DNA of 64,000 nt from Sphaerotilus microaerophilus. GTDB taxonomy: Bacteria > Pseudomonadota > Gammaproteobacteria > Burkholderiales > Burkholderiaceae_C. Location: contig NZ_AP025730.1 in NCBI RefSeq assembly GCF_023734135.1, forward strand, positions 4,836,001-4,900,000, given 5' to 3'. The number at the start of each line of letters is the position of its first letter. Position 1 is the first letter of the stretch. Both the position numbers and the translations under genes were made by a program. This document shows positions 25,416-34,687 of this stretch, piece after piece. The notes under the pieces were generated by a model, which was not told the DNA's origin, searched no databases, and saw nothing but the letters and a program-made list of their open reading frames with translations.

Positions 25416-26795
25416 TCACTCGCCCGCGACCATCATCTTCTCGACCAGCACCGAGCCGATCGTCTTGCTGCCCGAGGTATAGGTGTCGGCCCCCACGGCG
25501 ACGATCCGCTGGAACATCTCGCGCAGGTTGCCGGCGATGGTGATCTCGTCGACCGGGTAGGCGATGCGCCCGTCCTCGACCCAGTAGCCGGCCGCGCCGC
25601 GCGAGTAGTCACCCGTGACGGCATTGACGCCCTGGCCCATCAGCTCGACCACGAACAGGCCGCGGTGCAGCTTCTTCAGCATCGCGTCGAGATTGTCCCC
25701 GGGGTCGGTCAGCCGGCTGGTCAGCGTGAGGTTCTGCGAGCCGCCCGCGTGGCCGGTGGTGCGCATGCCCAGCTTTCGGGCCGAGTAGCTGGAGAGGAAG
25801 TAGCCCTGCGTGACGCCGGCCTCGACCACGCTGCGCGCACGGGTGCGCACGCCCTCGTCGTCAAAGGGCGCACTGCCCTTGCCCTTGCGGATGTGCGGGT
25901 CCTCGCGCAGGTCGATGTGGTCGGCAAAGGTCTGCTGGCCCAGGCTGTCGGTCAGGAAGGTGGTCCGGCGGTAGAGCGAGCCGCCGCTGGTGGCCTGCAC
26001 ATAGGACCCCAGCAGCCCGGCGGCCACGGTGTTCTCGAACAGCACCGGCAGCTCGCCCGTGGGCAGCCGGCGCGGCTTCAGGCGCGCCAGCGCGCGCTCG
26101 GCGGCGTAGCGGCCCACCGCCTCGGGGGCGGCGAGGTCGGCAGCATCGCGCATCGAGCTGTACCAGGCATCGCGCTGCATGTCGCGCCCCCGCCCGGCGA
26201 TCGGCGCCACCGACAGCGAGTGCCGCGAGCTGGCGTAGCCGCCGCGGAAGCCCCGGCTGTTGCCGGCGTAGAAGTGCGACTGCTGCGCCGAGACGCCTGC
26301 GCCCTCGGAGTTGGTGATGCGCCGGTCGGTGCCCAGCGCAGCCGCCTCGCAGCGCAGCGCGATCTCGGTGGCGCGCTCGGCGTCGATGTCCCAGGGGTGA
26401 AAGAGATCCAGGTCCATGCCGGACACCGCGCCCAGCGCCAGGTCGGCCGGCTCGGGCAGGCCGGCGGCGCTGTCCTCGGCGGTGAAGCGGGCGATGTCGT
26501 AGGCGGCCTGCACCGTCTGGCGCAGCGCTGCCGGGGAGAAGTCCGAGGTGCTGGCGTTGCCGCGGCGCTGGCCGAGGTAGACCGTCACGCCGATCGACTT
26601 GTCGCGGTTGCGCTCGACGTTCTCGATCTCGCCCTTGCGCACCGACACCGACAGGCCACTGCCCTCCGACACCTCCACCCCCGCGTCGCTGGCGCCGAGC
26701 TCGCGGGCCTGCCGCAGCACGTCCTCGACCAGTTCGGCGAACTGCGCACGGCTGTAGGCGAAGCCGCACGTGGCGGTCGAATCGGGTGTGTTCAT
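25416..26795 (-). CDS. pmbA: Metalloprotease PmbA (TldE)
   Basis: 459 residues, family length about 450. Blocks: SGLSVSVRKGEIENVERNRDKSIG, SAQQSHFYAGNSRGFRGG, LGSYVQATSGGSLYR and GVNAVTGDYSRGAAGYWVEDG. It lacks the HExxxH zinc site found in TldD, as expected for the non-metal partner. It forms a heterodimer with TldD, here encoded at 6004-7467. It is divergent from darP across a 134-bp gap, a gene order common in proteobacteria (pmbA-yjgA). Confidence 0.94.
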   Translation of the reverse strand: MNTPDSTATCGFAYSRAQFAELVEDVLRQARELGASDAGVEVSEGSGLSVSVRKGEIENVERNRDKSIGVTVYLGQRRGNASTSDFSPAALRQTVQAAYDIARFTAEDSAAGLPEPADLALGAVSGMDLDLFHPWDIDAERATEIALRCEAAALGTDRRITNSEGAGVSAQQSHFYAGNSRGFRGGYASSRHSLSVAPIAGRGRDMQRDAWYSSMRDAADLAAPEAVGRYAAERALARLKPRRLPTGELPVLFENTVAAGLLGSYVQATSGGSLYRRTTFLTDSLGQQTFADHIDLREDPHIRKGKGSAPFDDEGVRTRARSVVEAGVTQGYFLSSYSARKLGMRTTGHAGGSQNLTLTSRLTDPGDNLDAMLKKLHRGLFVVELMGQGVNAVTGDYSRGAAGYWVEDGRIAYPVDEITIAGNLREMFQRIVAVGADTYTSGSKTIGSVLVEKMMVAGE

Positions 26796-26929
26796 GGAGG
26801 GCGTCGGGATGGAAAAGGAGGGCAGGCACGGGGGCCCGGGCCGGCATCGGCAAGGCTCGCTCGTATGATAGCCGCCGCCTTTTCGACCGGCCGGCCGCGG
26901 ACTTCCCCGCGGCGCGGCCGCCGAACCTC

Positions 26930-27556
26930 ATGAAATCCCGCACCCCCCTCCCTCCCGAAGACACCGACGCGGACGACGACCAGACGCCGTTCCTCGACCC
27001 CGGCAAACCCAGCAAGACGCGCCGCAAGCAGGCCTCGCACGACCTGCAGGAGCTGGGCGAAGCGCTGATGGAGCTGCCCGCCAGCCGACTGGCCAAGCTG
27101 GACCTGTCCGACACGCTGCGCGACGCCATCGACGAGCTGCGCCGCGTGCGCTCGCACGAGGGCCGGCGCCGACACCTGCAGTACATCGGCAAGCTCATGC
27201 GCCACGTCGACCCCGAGCCACTGCGCGAGGCCGTGGCGGCCAACCGCCTGCCGTCGGCCAAGGAAACGCTCGCCCTGCACGAGGCCGAGCGCTGGCGCCT
27301 GCAGCTCGTCAGCGACGACGGTGCGCTCACCACCTGGCTGCGCGAGCACCCCGAGACCGACGCCCAGACGCTGCGCAGCCTGATCCGCGCCGCCCGCAAG
27401 GACCGCGCCGAGGCCCAGGCCGCCGCCGCAGGCAGCGAGCCGCGCAAGAGCCGCGCCTGGCGCGAGCTGTTCCAGCTCGTCAAGGCCGGCCTGGCCGGCA
27501 ACGCCGCAGCGCCCCCCGACGATCACGACGATGCTGGAGATGACACCGATGACTGA
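26930..27556 (+). CDS. darP: Ribosome biogenesis factor YjgA/DarP
   Basis: 208 residues, starting MKSRTPLPPEDTDADDDQ. An acidic N-terminus is followed by the family core SKTRRKQASHDLQELGEALMEL, LRRVRSHEGRRRHLQYIGKLMR and RLIRAARKDRAEA-like helices. DarP associates with 50S precursors and supports late assembly. It is divergent from pmbA, as in many genomes, and its 3' end overlaps mog by 8 bases. An acidic Asp-rich tail (about 12 residues) is specific to this protein. Confidence 0.92.
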   Translation: MKSRTPLPPEDTDADDDQTPFLDPGKPSKTRRKQASHDLQELGEALMELPASRLAKLDLSDTLRDAIDELRRVRSHEGRRRHLQYIGKLMRHVDPEPLREAVAANRLPSAKETLALHEAERWRLQLVSDDGALTTWLREHPETDAQTLRSLIRAARKDRAEAQAAAAGSEPRKSRAWRELFQLVKAGLAGNAAAPPDDHDDAGDDTDD

Positions 27557-28175
27557 CCCGACCTTGACCTCCTCCTCGACCGCCCTGCCCCCGCCCGAGC
27601 CGATCCGCATCGGCCTGGTCTCGGTCAGCGACCGGGCCAGCAGCGGCGTCTACGAGGACAAGGGCATCCCGGCCCTGCGCGACTGGCTGGAGCGCGCACT
27701 GTGGAACCCGATCGAGTTCGTCACCCGGCTGATCCCGGACGAGCAGGCCGGCATCAGCGACTGCCTGCGCGAGTTGGTCGACGGGCAGCGCTGCCACCTC
27801 GTGCTGACCACCGGCGGCACCGGCCCGGCCAAACGCGACGTCACGCCCGAGGCCACACTGGCGGTGGCCGACCGGGAGATGCCGGGCTTTGGCGAGCAGA
27901 TGCGCCAGATCAGCCTGCGCTTCGTGCCCACCGCGATCCTGAGCCGCCAGGTGGCGGTGATCCGCGGCCAGAGCCTGGTCATCAACCTGCCCGGCCAGCC
28001 CAAGTCGATCGCCGAGACGCTCGAAGGCCTGCCCCAGGCCACGCCGCCGGCGCCCGGCATCTTCGCCGCGGTGCCCTACTGCGTCGACCTGATCGGTGGC
28101 CCGTACATCGAGACGCGCGAGGGCGTCATCAAGGCCTTCCGGCCCAAGACGGCGCAGCGCCCGTCGCGCGGCTGA
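27549..28175 (+). CDS. mog: Molybdopterin adenylyltransferase Mog
   Basis: 208 residues from the ATG at 27549, chosen because GGAG lies about 10 bp upstream (27535-27538). An alternative in-frame start at 27531 adds six residues. The MoaB/Mog fold is shown by IGLVSVSDRASSGVYEDKGIPAL, LVLTTGGTGPAKRDVTPEAT and LVINLPGQPKSIAETLEGL. It adenylates molybdopterin before molybdate insertion by MoeA. It overlaps darP by 8 bases (translational coupling) and is followed by a short repeat region. Confidence 0.92.
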   Translation: MTDPTLTSSSTALPPPEPIRIGLVSVSDRASSGVYEDKGIPALRDWLERALWNPIEFVTRLIPDEQAGISDCLRELVDGQRCHLVLTTGGTGPAKRDVTPEATLAVADREMPGFGEQMRQISLRFVPTAILSRQVAVIRGQSLVINLPGQPKSIAETLEGLPQATPPAPGIFAAVPYCVDLIGGPYIETREGVIKAFRPKTAQRPSRG

Positions 28176-28193
28176 CCGCACCGGGGCCCCACC

Positions 28194-28223
28194 GCGATAC
28201 CCCGATAGCGCGATACCCCGATA
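28194..28223. repeat. Two copies of a 14-bp direct repeat, 16-bp period
   Basis: GCGATACCCCGATA occurs at 28194-28207 and 28210-28223, followed by a partial third unit (CCGCTGGGG). It lies in the 71-bp gap between convergent mog and the GGDEF gene. Likely simple slippage; no function evident. Confidence 0.6.
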
Positions 28224-28246
28224 CCGCTGGGGCGTGCAGCGCCGCT

Positions 28247-29542
28247 TCAGCCTGCGGCGGCGTCCTCGGCCCGCGCCAGTTCGCAGCGGTCGCGCCCGGC
28301 CACCTTGGCGCGGTACAGCGCCGCATCGGCCGCGGCAAACAGGGCCAGCGCGTCCTGGCCGTGCTGCGGGTACACCGCCACGCCGATGCTGGCGGTCACC
28401 GGCCCGACCTGCAGCCGGTTTTCCCTGGGCTGCATGGCCAGGGCCTCGCGCACGCGCTGCGCCACCTGCCAGGCTTGGTCCAGGTCGGCCTCCGGGCAGA
28501 TCACCACGAACTCCTCGCCGCCCCAGCGGAACGCCAGGTCCGAGCGCCGCAGCGCGCGGCCGAAGGTGCGCGCCACCCAGCGCAGCACCTCGTCACCCGT
28601 GAGGTGGCCATGCAGGTCGTTGATGCGCTTGAAGTGGTCCAGGTCGACCAGGCACAGCCCCAGTGAACCGCCCTGCCGGCGGCAGCGGTCGAGCTGCGCG
28701 GCCAGAAAGTCCTCGCCATGGCGGCGGTTGGGCAGGCCAGTGAGGCCATCGCTGGCCGCCAGGCTCTCCAGCGACAGCTGCACCATCTTGCGGTCGGTGA
28801 TGTCCTGCAGCATGCCCACCATGCGGGTCGGCTTGCCGGCGCCGTCCCGGTCGCTGACGCGGCCGTGGTCGTGCACCCACAGGTAGTGGCCGTTGCGGTT
28901 GCGCAGGCGGTACTCGGCCTCATAGCGCACGCGCCGGCCGTCCAGGTGTTCGCGCAGCAGCCGCTGCACGCGGGGGGCGTCCTCGGGGTGCAGATTGCCG
29001 GTCCAGGTGCCCAGCAACGGGCGCATCTCCTCCGGGCCGTAGCCCAGCATGCGCTGGAGCTGCGGGCTGAAGAAGACGCTGTCATCGCTCAGGTCCCAGT
29101 CCCACAGCCCGTCGGCAGCTTCGTTGAGCGCGAACCACAGCTGCTGCTCGCGCTCATGCAGGGCGTGCTCGATGGCCAGGCGGCGCGTCACATCGCGCGC
29201 CACCGACAGGAAATACTCCTGCTCGCCCAGCAGGAAGCAGGTGGTCACCACCTCCACCGGCACCTCGTGCCCGTCGCGGTGGCGGTGCCGGCCAACGAAG
29301 ACATAGGGCGACTGCGTGCGGATCACCGCGGCGATGTCGCCCCACTGCGGCGCCCCCACCACGTCCTTCTGCAGGCTCAGCACCGAGTGGTCCAGCACCT
29401 CCTCGGGCGACAGCCCCAGCATGGTCCAGCCGGCCCGGTTCGCCCACACGATGCGCGACGTCAGCGGCTCCAGCAGGTAGACCGCATCGGCCATCCGCCC
29501 GAACAGGACCTCGGCGGCAGGAAGCGCGGGTGTGCCCGACAT
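28247..29542 (-). CDS. Diguanylate cyclase with two PAS domains
   Basis: 431 residues. PAS1 is about residues 10-115 (LLEPLTSRIVWANRAGWTML); PAS2/PAC is about 135-255 (NEAADGLWDWDLSDDSVFFSP, with DITDRKMVQ at its end). The GGDEF domain is about 262-425, with the active-site sequence GGEEF and an upstream RRSD matching the inhibitory I-site RxxD. It should synthesise c-di-GMP and be product-inhibited. No signal peptide or membrane helix, so it is a cytosolic sensor. No heme-, flavin- or other cofactor-binding residues can be assigned in the PAS domains from the sequence alone. It lies 10 bp after the cysE start region and is co-directional with cysE. Confidence 0.9.
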   Translation of the reverse strand: MSGTPALPAAEVLFGRMADAVYLLEPLTSRIVWANRAGWTMLGLSPEEVLDHSVLSLQKDVVGAPQWGDIAAVIRTQSPYVFVGRHRHRDGHEVPVEVVTTCFLLGEQEYFLSVARDVTRRLAIEHALHEREQQLWFALNEAADGLWDWDLSDDSVFFSPQLQRMLGYGPEEMRPLLGTWTGNLHPEDAPRVQRLLREHLDGRRVRYEAEYRLRNRNGHYLWVHDHGRVSDRDGAGKPTRMVGMLQDITDRKMVQLSLESLAASDGLTGLPNRRHGEDFLAAQLDRCRRQGGSLGLCLVDLDHFKRINDLHGHLTGDEVLRWVARTFGRALRRSDLAFRWGGEEFVVICPEADLDQAWQVAQRVREALAMQPRENRLQVGPVTASIGVAVYPQHGQDALALFAAADAALYRAKVAGRDRCELARAEDAAAG

Positions 29543-29552
29543 GGCCGGCCCG

Positions 29553-30332
29553 TCAGCGCACCAGCCGGTTCAGCCTCTCGGCATCGAACTGCTCGGTGGT
29601 GTGCGCGTCCTGCGGCACGCAGGCCTGCGCCGGCAGCTCGCGCGCCTGGCCGGAGAGCGTCTCGATCGCCTGCCAGAGCATCGCGATCTGGTGCTCGTGG
29701 CCAGCGGCGTTGTCGATCAGCCCCTTCATCGCCTGCGCCACCGGGTCGTCGCCCTGCGTCACGCCGTAGGCCGAGAAGCCCATGCGCGCCGCCGCGCTCT
29801 CGCGCTTGGCGTCCTCTTCGGCCGCGATGATGCGCGCCGGGTTGCCCACCGCGGTCGCCCCCGGCGGCACCGGCTTGGTCACCACCGCACCCGAGCCCAC
29901 CCGCGCGCCAGCACCGACCGTGAAACCGCCCAGCACGCAGGCGTTGGCGCCCACGATCACGCCCGGCTCCAGCGTCGGGTGCCGCTTGGCACCCTTCACC
30001 AGCGAGGTGCCGCCCAGCGTCACGCCCTGGTAGATGGTGCAGTCGTCGCCCACCTCGGCCATCTCACCGATCACCACGCCCATGCCGTGGTCGATGAACA
30101 CCCTCCGACCGAAGGTCGCACCCGGGTGGATCTCGATGCCCGTCAGCCAGCGCGCCGTGTGCGAGATGAACCGCCCCAGCCAGCGCCAGCCCCGCAGCCA
30201 ACAGGCATGCGCCAAGCGATGCAGCAGCAGCGCGTGCAGGCCGGGGTAACAGGTGAGCACCTCGAAGCGCGACCGCGCCGCGGGGTCGCGTTCCAGGATG
30301 CAGGCGATGTCTTCACGCAGGTGGGAGAACAT
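29553..30332 (-). CDS. cysE: Serine O-acetyltransferase
   Basis: 259 residues, the short EpsC-type form. The N-terminal helical part ([41 protein letters not shown]) is followed by the left-handed beta-helix: [42 protein letters not shown] and [22 protein letters not shown]. The His-Asp pair needed for acetyl transfer is in the DHGMG region. Acetylates L-serine with acetyl-CoA, the first step of cysteine synthesis. The C-terminal 70 residues are helical and ungapped. It sits between trmJ and the GGDEF gene on the same strand. Confidence 0.93.
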   Translation of the reverse strand: MFSHLREDIACILERDPAARSRFEVLTCYPGLHALLLHRLAHACWLRGWRWLGRFISHTARWLTGIEIHPGATFGRRVFIDHGMGVVIGEMAEVGDDCTIYQGVTLGGTSLVKGAKRHPTLEPGVIVGANACVLGGFTVGAGARVGSGAVVTKPVPPGATAVGNPARIIAAEEDAKRESAAARMGFSAYGVTQGDDPVAQAMKGLIDNAAGHEHQIAMLWQAIETLSGQARELPAQACVPQDAHTTEQFDAERLNRLVR

Positions 30333-30396
30333 GGACGGATGGCAGGGGCGGCGTGAGCAGGGAGGCCCGAGGGCCTTGTTGCAGGTTGCAACCGGT

Positions 30397-31215
30397 TCAG
30401 AGTGTAGGGGTTGATCCGGAGCGCTGCAGCACCGAGCGGGCGATCCCCCGCAGGATGTGGATCTCCTCGGTCGTCAGTTCGGCCCGGTTGAGCAGATGGT
30501 TCAGCCGCGGCAGCAGCTTTTTCGGCGCCGCGGGGTCGAGGAAGCCGATCTGCACCAGCGTCTGCTGCCAGTGGGTGAGCGCGCCCTGCACCGCGTCGGC
30601 GCTGGCGCGGTTGGCGGGGGCGGTGCGGGGGGTCACGTCGAAGCCGCCGAGCGCCTGGCGCCAGTCGTAGGCGATGAGCTGCACCGCCTGGGCGAGGTTG
30701 AGCGAGCCGTACTCGGCCCGGGTCGGGATCGACAGGCAGGTGTGGCAGCGGTAGACGTCCTCGTTGGACAGGCCGAAGCGCTCGCTGCCGAAGACGAAGG
30801 CCACGCGCAGGCCGTCGTTCAGCGCCTGGGGTGCCAGCGCGTCGAAGCAGGGCCGGGGGGCGAGCGTGGGCGGGCCGAAGTCGCGCGGGGTCATCGCGGT
30901 GGCGCAGAGGTGCTGCATGCCCACCAGCGCCTCGTCCAGCGTCTCGACGATGCGCGCCCGGGTGAGGATGTCGGCCGCGCCGCTGGCCATCGCCACGGTT
31001 TCCTCCCGGCTGAGCACATCGGCAAAGCGCGGCTGCACCAGCACGAGGTCGGAGAAGCCCATCACCTTCATGGCCCGCGCCGTCGCGCCGACGTTGCCCG
31101 GGTGGCTGGTGCGCACGAGCACGAAGCGGGTCGGGTCGCGCGGCAGCGCGGCAGCCTGGCCAGGCGGGGCGGGCGCAACAGACGGAACGGACGGATCGGC
31201 GTTGGCGGGGGGCAT
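30397..31215 (-). CDS. trmJ: tRNA (cytidine/uridine-32) 2'-O-methyltransferase TrmJ
   Basis: 272 residues from the ATG at 31215. SPOUT-family signatures: [22 protein letters not shown] near the N-terminus (motif 1), then the trefoil-knot blocks [17 protein letters not shown] and [19 protein letters not shown] (motifs 2 and 3). Uses S-adenosylmethionine to methylate the ribose at position 32 of tRNA. A Pro/Ala-rich N-terminal tail of about 28 residues precedes the fold. A longer open frame upstream contains no conserved sequence and is rejected. The 260-bp gap upstream to suhB holds divergent promoters. Confidence 0.92.
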   Translation of the reverse strand: MPPANADPSVPSVAPAPPGQAAALPRDPTRFVLVRTSHPGNVGATARAMKVMGFSDLVLVQPRFADVLSREETVAMASGAADILTRARIVETLDEALVGMQHLCATAMTPRDFGPPTLAPRPCFDALAPQALNDGLRVAFVFGSERFGLSNEDVYRCHTCLSIPTRAEYGSLNLAQAVQLIAYDWRQALGGFDVTPRTAPANRASADAVQGALTHWQQTLVQIGFLDPAAPKKLLPRLNHLLNRAELTTEEIHILRGIARSVLQRSGSTPTL

Positions 31216-31475
31216 GGTCAGGCTCAGGGTCAGGGTCTCTTCGAGGTGTTTTTCAGTTCGGTGCAGAGCCGCTGAAAACGCGCTCGCTCCCACTGCACGG
31301 CGCCCGGGTCGCAGGCTAGAATCGCCGGATCTTAGGGGTTTGCCCGGGCTGACGTGACCAATTCGTGCCCGAAGTCGCATCTCCTGCCGCTCTTTCTTCC
31401 TGCCAGCTGCCCCAGGCCACCGCGCTCCTCCGTCGAGTCGGCCTGCACCCACCCCACGCCGACCGAGCCTTCGTC

Positions 31476-33065
31476 ATGTCGCAAACCAACCTGCATCCCA
31501 TGCTCAACATTGCCGTCAAGGCGGCTCGTGCAGCGGGGTCCATCATCAGCCGGGCCAGCATGGACGTGGACCGGCTCACGGTCACCAGCAAGGGCAGCAA
31601 CGACTTTGTCACCGAGGTCGACCAGGCCGCCGAGCAGATCATCATCGAGACGCTTCTCCAGGCCTACCCGGGCCACGGCATCCTGGCCGAGGAGTCGGGC
31701 CGCGAGCATGGCGCGCAGCACAGCGACTACGTCTGGATCATCGATCCGCTGGACGGCACCACCAACTTCATCCACGGGCTGCCGCAGTACGCGGTGTCCA
31801 TCGCGCTGGCCCACAAGGGCCGGGTCGAGCAGGCGGTGGTGTACGACCCGGCACACAACGACCTGTTCTACGCCACCAAGGGCAAGGGCGCCTTCCTGAA
31901 CGACCGCCGCCTGCGCGTGTCCAAGCGCACCCGCATGCTGGAGGCCCTCATCGGCACGGGCTTCCCGTTCCGCAAGGGCGACAACTTCAAGCGCTACATG
32001 AAGATGTTCGAGGAGGTCATGCAGGCCTGCGCCGGCCTGCGCCGCCCGGGCTCCGCCGCGCTGGACCTGTGCTACGTGGCGGCCGGCTGGTACGACGGCT
32101 TCTTCGAGACCGGCCTGGCCCCCTGGGACGTCGCCGCCGGCTCGCTGATCGTCACCGAGGCGGGCGGCCTGGTGGGCAACTTCACCGGCGAGGCCGACTT
32201 CCTGCACCAGCGCGAGGTGCTGGCCGGCAACCCGAAGATCTACGCCCAGCTGGTGCAGATGCTGTCGCCATACAGCCGCGTGATCGACCCGGACGAGCTG
32301 GAAGCCGGCGCTGCCGGCGCCAAGGCTGCGGGTGCCCAGGCCGCAGGTGCCCCGGCCGATGCCGTGGCGGCGCTGGCCGGCGCCCTGGCCGACGACGCAG
32401 CAGCCACAGCCACAGCCCCGGCCCCGGCGGCCAAGAAGGCCGTGCGCATCCGCCGTGCCGATGCCGAAGCGGTGGCCGCCCCCGTGGCGAGCCCCGCCCC
32501 AGCCCCCGCTGCGGCGGCCGCCAGCGATGAAGGTGACCCGGCGCCCTGGGCGGCCCGCGAGATCCCGCTCAGCCCGGCCCAGGCGCTGGCAGCGGCCTTC
32601 GATCCGACGCCGCCCCCCGAGGAAGCGCCCGCTCCCGTGGTGGTGGTGCGCAAGACGGTGCGCATCCGCAAGGCGGACCTGCCGCCCGCCGAGGAGGCCG
32701 AACCGGCCGCCGCCGCACGCGCGCCGCGCGACGAGCGCCCCCGCGATGACCGCCCGGCTCGGCCGGCACGCGGCCCCGCGGGAGCCGGTGGCTTTGGCGA
32801 CCGCGGCCCGCGCCCGGAGCGGGGCGCAGACCGCGGTGATCGGGGTGACCGAGGCGATCGCCCGCCGCGGGGCGATGGTTTCCGCAGCGATGGCCCGCGC
32901 GGCCCGGCTGGCAAGAGCAGCGGCGGCTTCGCGGCCAAGCGCCCCTCCGCGGGCGGCGGTGGTGGCAGCGGCCCACGCGGCGGTTTTGGCGGAGGCAAGC
33001 CGCCCGCCAAGCGCAGCGGCGGTGGTGGTGGCAGCAGCGGCGGTGGCCGCGGCGGCCCGCGCTGA
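31476..33065 (+). CDS. suhB: Inositol monophosphatase family protein SuhB with long disordered RG-rich tail
   Basis: 529 residues, about twice the usual 265. Residues 1-265 are a complete SuhB/IMPase domain: AEESG (71-75), [12 protein letters not shown] (87-98) and [10 protein letters not shown] (215-224) hold the metal- and phosphate-binding residues. Residues 270-529 are low complexity: Ala/Pro-rich to about 415, then Arg/Asp/Gly-rich, with DRG repeats (452-462) and Gly/Arg runs to the end. Two copies of a basic motif K-x-V-R-I-R-(R/K)-A-D occur at 321-329 and 393-401. In E. coli SuhB joins NusA/NusB/NusG complexes on rRNA transcripts, so an RNA-binding tail is plausible (inference). The frame is uninterrupted, with normal codon bias throughout. 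Start at ATG 31476. Confidence 0.9.
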   Translation: MSQTNLHPMLNIAVKAARAAGSIISRASMDVDRLTVTSKGSNDFVTEVDQAAEQIIIETLLQAYPGHGILAEESGREHGAQHSDYVWIIDPLDGTTNFIHGLPQYAVSIALAHKGRVEQAVVYDPAHNDLFYATKGKGAFLNDRRLRVSKRTRMLEALIGTGFPFRKGDNFKRYMKMFEEVMQACAGLRRPGSAALDLCYVAAGWYDGFFETGLAPWDVAAGSLIVTEAGGLVGNFTGEADFLHQREVLAGNPKIYAQLVQMLSPYSRVIDPDELEAGAAGAKAAGAQAAGAPADAVAALAGALADDAAATATAPAPAAKKAVRIRRADAEAVAAPVASPAPAPAAAAASDEGDPAPWAAREIPLSPAQALAAAFDPTPPPEEAPAPVVVVRKTVRIRKADLPPAEEAEPAAAARAPRDERPRDDRPARPARGPAGAGGFGDRGPRPERGADRGDRGDRGDRPPRGDGFRSDGPRGPAGKSSGGFAAKRPSAGGGGGSGPRGGFGGGKPPAKRSGGGGGSSGGGRGGPR

Positions 33066-33079
33066 CCATCTAGATCCGT

Positions 33080-34648
33080 CTAACGCCCAGGCGTCAACGC
33101 CGCGGGCGGCTGGGTGAGCGGCGAGATCGGCTGCGGCGCCGGTGGCAGGCGCGGCTCCTGCGGGTCGGCGTTCGGCGCGGCCGACGGCACCGCGGGCCTG
33201 GGTGCAGCAGCCGGCGCGGGCAGGTCCGCCAACTGGCCGCGCCGGCGTGGCGGCACGCGCTCATCCAGCCGCTTGGGCTGGTAGTCGGGCAGGAAGCGGC
33301 AGCCCGTGCGTGGCTGCCACGGCGTGTCCAGCGCGCGGCAGGCTACAGCCACGTCGGCAGCGCTGGGCCGGGTGTTGCTCTTGACCCAGCCCTCCAGCGC
33401 CGCAGCGGCGGCCAGGTAGGTGGCGTCGCTGAGGTAGCTGTGCTCGCCGTGGTCGGAGTAGACCTGCAGCAGGTTGGCGGCGGTGCCGGCCTCCTCCATC
33501 GTCTGGCGCCATTGCGATTCCAGCTCCACGAAGGCCACGGTGTCGCGCACCGCATGCACGGTCAGCACCGGGCGGTGGATGCGCCCGCCGGGGTTGGTGT
33601 CCGCCGCCAGCGCCTCCAGCGCGGCCGGATCGGCCCGGTAGCGGTCGACGCGGGCATTGAGCGCCTGGTCGATGCGGGCATCGCCGCTGCCGCGGTAGAC
33701 CACGCCCTCGTTGCCGAAAGGGTTGGCGCCCTTGAGCTTGCGCCAGACGATGTCGTGGAAGTGCCAGGTCGCCCAGGCCAGGTGGCCGAGCAGGGCGGAT
33801 TCGGGGATCGTCGTGATGCGGGTGATCGTCTCCAGCGCGCGCTGCTGCGCCGGACTGCGCTGCGCCGCCGGGCGGCTCAGGCCGGTGCACTCGTCCACGC
33901 GCTCGGCCAGCTGGGCGCGCGTCATCGGCTGCACCTTGCCGGCGATCAGCGGGTAGCCCATCCACAGCGGGTAGCCGGGTTCATCCGGGCGGGGGTGGTT
34001 GTTGCACAGCGCCTGGTAGACCACGCGCAGGTCCAGTCGCACGTCGTAGGCGCGCGTGCCGCCGCCGAGCACGCCACTACTCAGCAGCACGGCGCTGTAG
34101 GGCGGGCGGCCACTCATCGCGCGGCGGGGGTGGAAGTCCGGCGTGGTGAAGCGCTCGGCCACCGAGGCGGCGACGCCTGCGCCCCAGCTCTGCCCGTGCA
34201 GCAGGGTGAAGGCCGGCTCGCCGTATTCGCCGACAAAGGCCTGGCGGGCGCGCTCGGTGTCGTCGGCCGCGGCGCGCAGCTCGACCCCGCCCTGGCGGAA
34301 GCTCGATCCCACCCAGCCCCAGCCGGCACGCAGCCAGACGCTCCAGCGTTGCAGGTCGCGGGCGGTGCGCTCGGCCGAGGGGTCGCCCAGTTCCGGCCCA
34401 CCATGGGCATGCACGACGAGCTTGCCGTTCCACCCGGTCGGACGGGCCATCCAGATCCAGGCGCCGAGGTGGTCGCGCCCGCGCCGGCACTCGGCGTCCG
34501 CGGGCAGGCCCTCCGGGCAGGGCGTCACGCTGGGCAGTTCGCCCGAGAGCTTCAGCTGGATCGACTGGGCCGTGGCGGGCAGCGCCAGCGTCAGACCCAA
34601 GGAGAGCAGCGCGGCGCTGCGGCGGAGAACACGGGCAGCGGGGGGCAA
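33080..34648 (-). CDS. Secreted alpha/beta-hydrolase of unknown substrate
   Basis: 522 residues. Signal peptide about 1-27 (SAALLSLGLTLALPATAQS). The nucleophile elbow is HGQSWGAGVA (Ser near residue 152), preceded by the oxyanion-type KLVVHAHGG. A late HSYLSDATY near 430 may carry the catalytic His, and VHAVRDTVAF the acid. The C-terminal 60 residues are Pro/Ala-rich and probably disordered. The size and layout resemble large secreted esterases, but I cannot name a family. It is convergent with suhB (gap 14 bp) and follows amiC on the same strand. Confidence 0.75.
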   Translation of the reverse strand: MPPAARVLRRSAALLSLGLTLALPATAQSIQLKLSGELPSVTPCPEGLPADAECRRGRDHLGAWIWMARPTGWNGKLVVHAHGGPELGDPSAERTARDLQRWSVWLRAGWGWVGSSFRQGGVELRAAADDTERARQAFVGEYGEPAFTLLHGQSWGAGVAASVAERFTTPDFHPRRAMSGRPPYSAVLLSSGVLGGGTRAYDVRLDLRVVYQALCNNHPRPDEPGYPLWMGYPLIAGKVQPMTRAQLAERVDECTGLSRPAAQRSPAQQRALETITRITTIPESALLGHLAWATWHFHDIVWRKLKGANPFGNEGVVYRGSGDARIDQALNARVDRYRADPAALEALAADTNPGGRIHRPVLTVHAVRDTVAFVELESQWRQTMEEAGTAANLLQVYSDHGEHSYLSDATYLAAAAALEGWVKSNTRPSAADVAVACRALDTPWQPRTGCRFLPDYQPKRLDERVPPRRRGQLADLPAPAAAPRPAVPSAAPNADPQEPRLPPAPQPISPLTQPPAALTPGR

Positions 34649-34687
34649 AGCGGATCTCCCAGGTGTGGTGGGTGGTTCAGGTGGGGC

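Noticed and set aside
28194..28223. Possible start of a CRISPR array
   Set aside because: Only two 14-bp copies with a 2-bp spacer; too short and no further units.
31216..31452. N-terminal extension of trmJ to 31452
   Set aside because: The added residues are not conserved-looking and occupy the promoter gap to suhB; the family core starts soon after the ATG at 31215.
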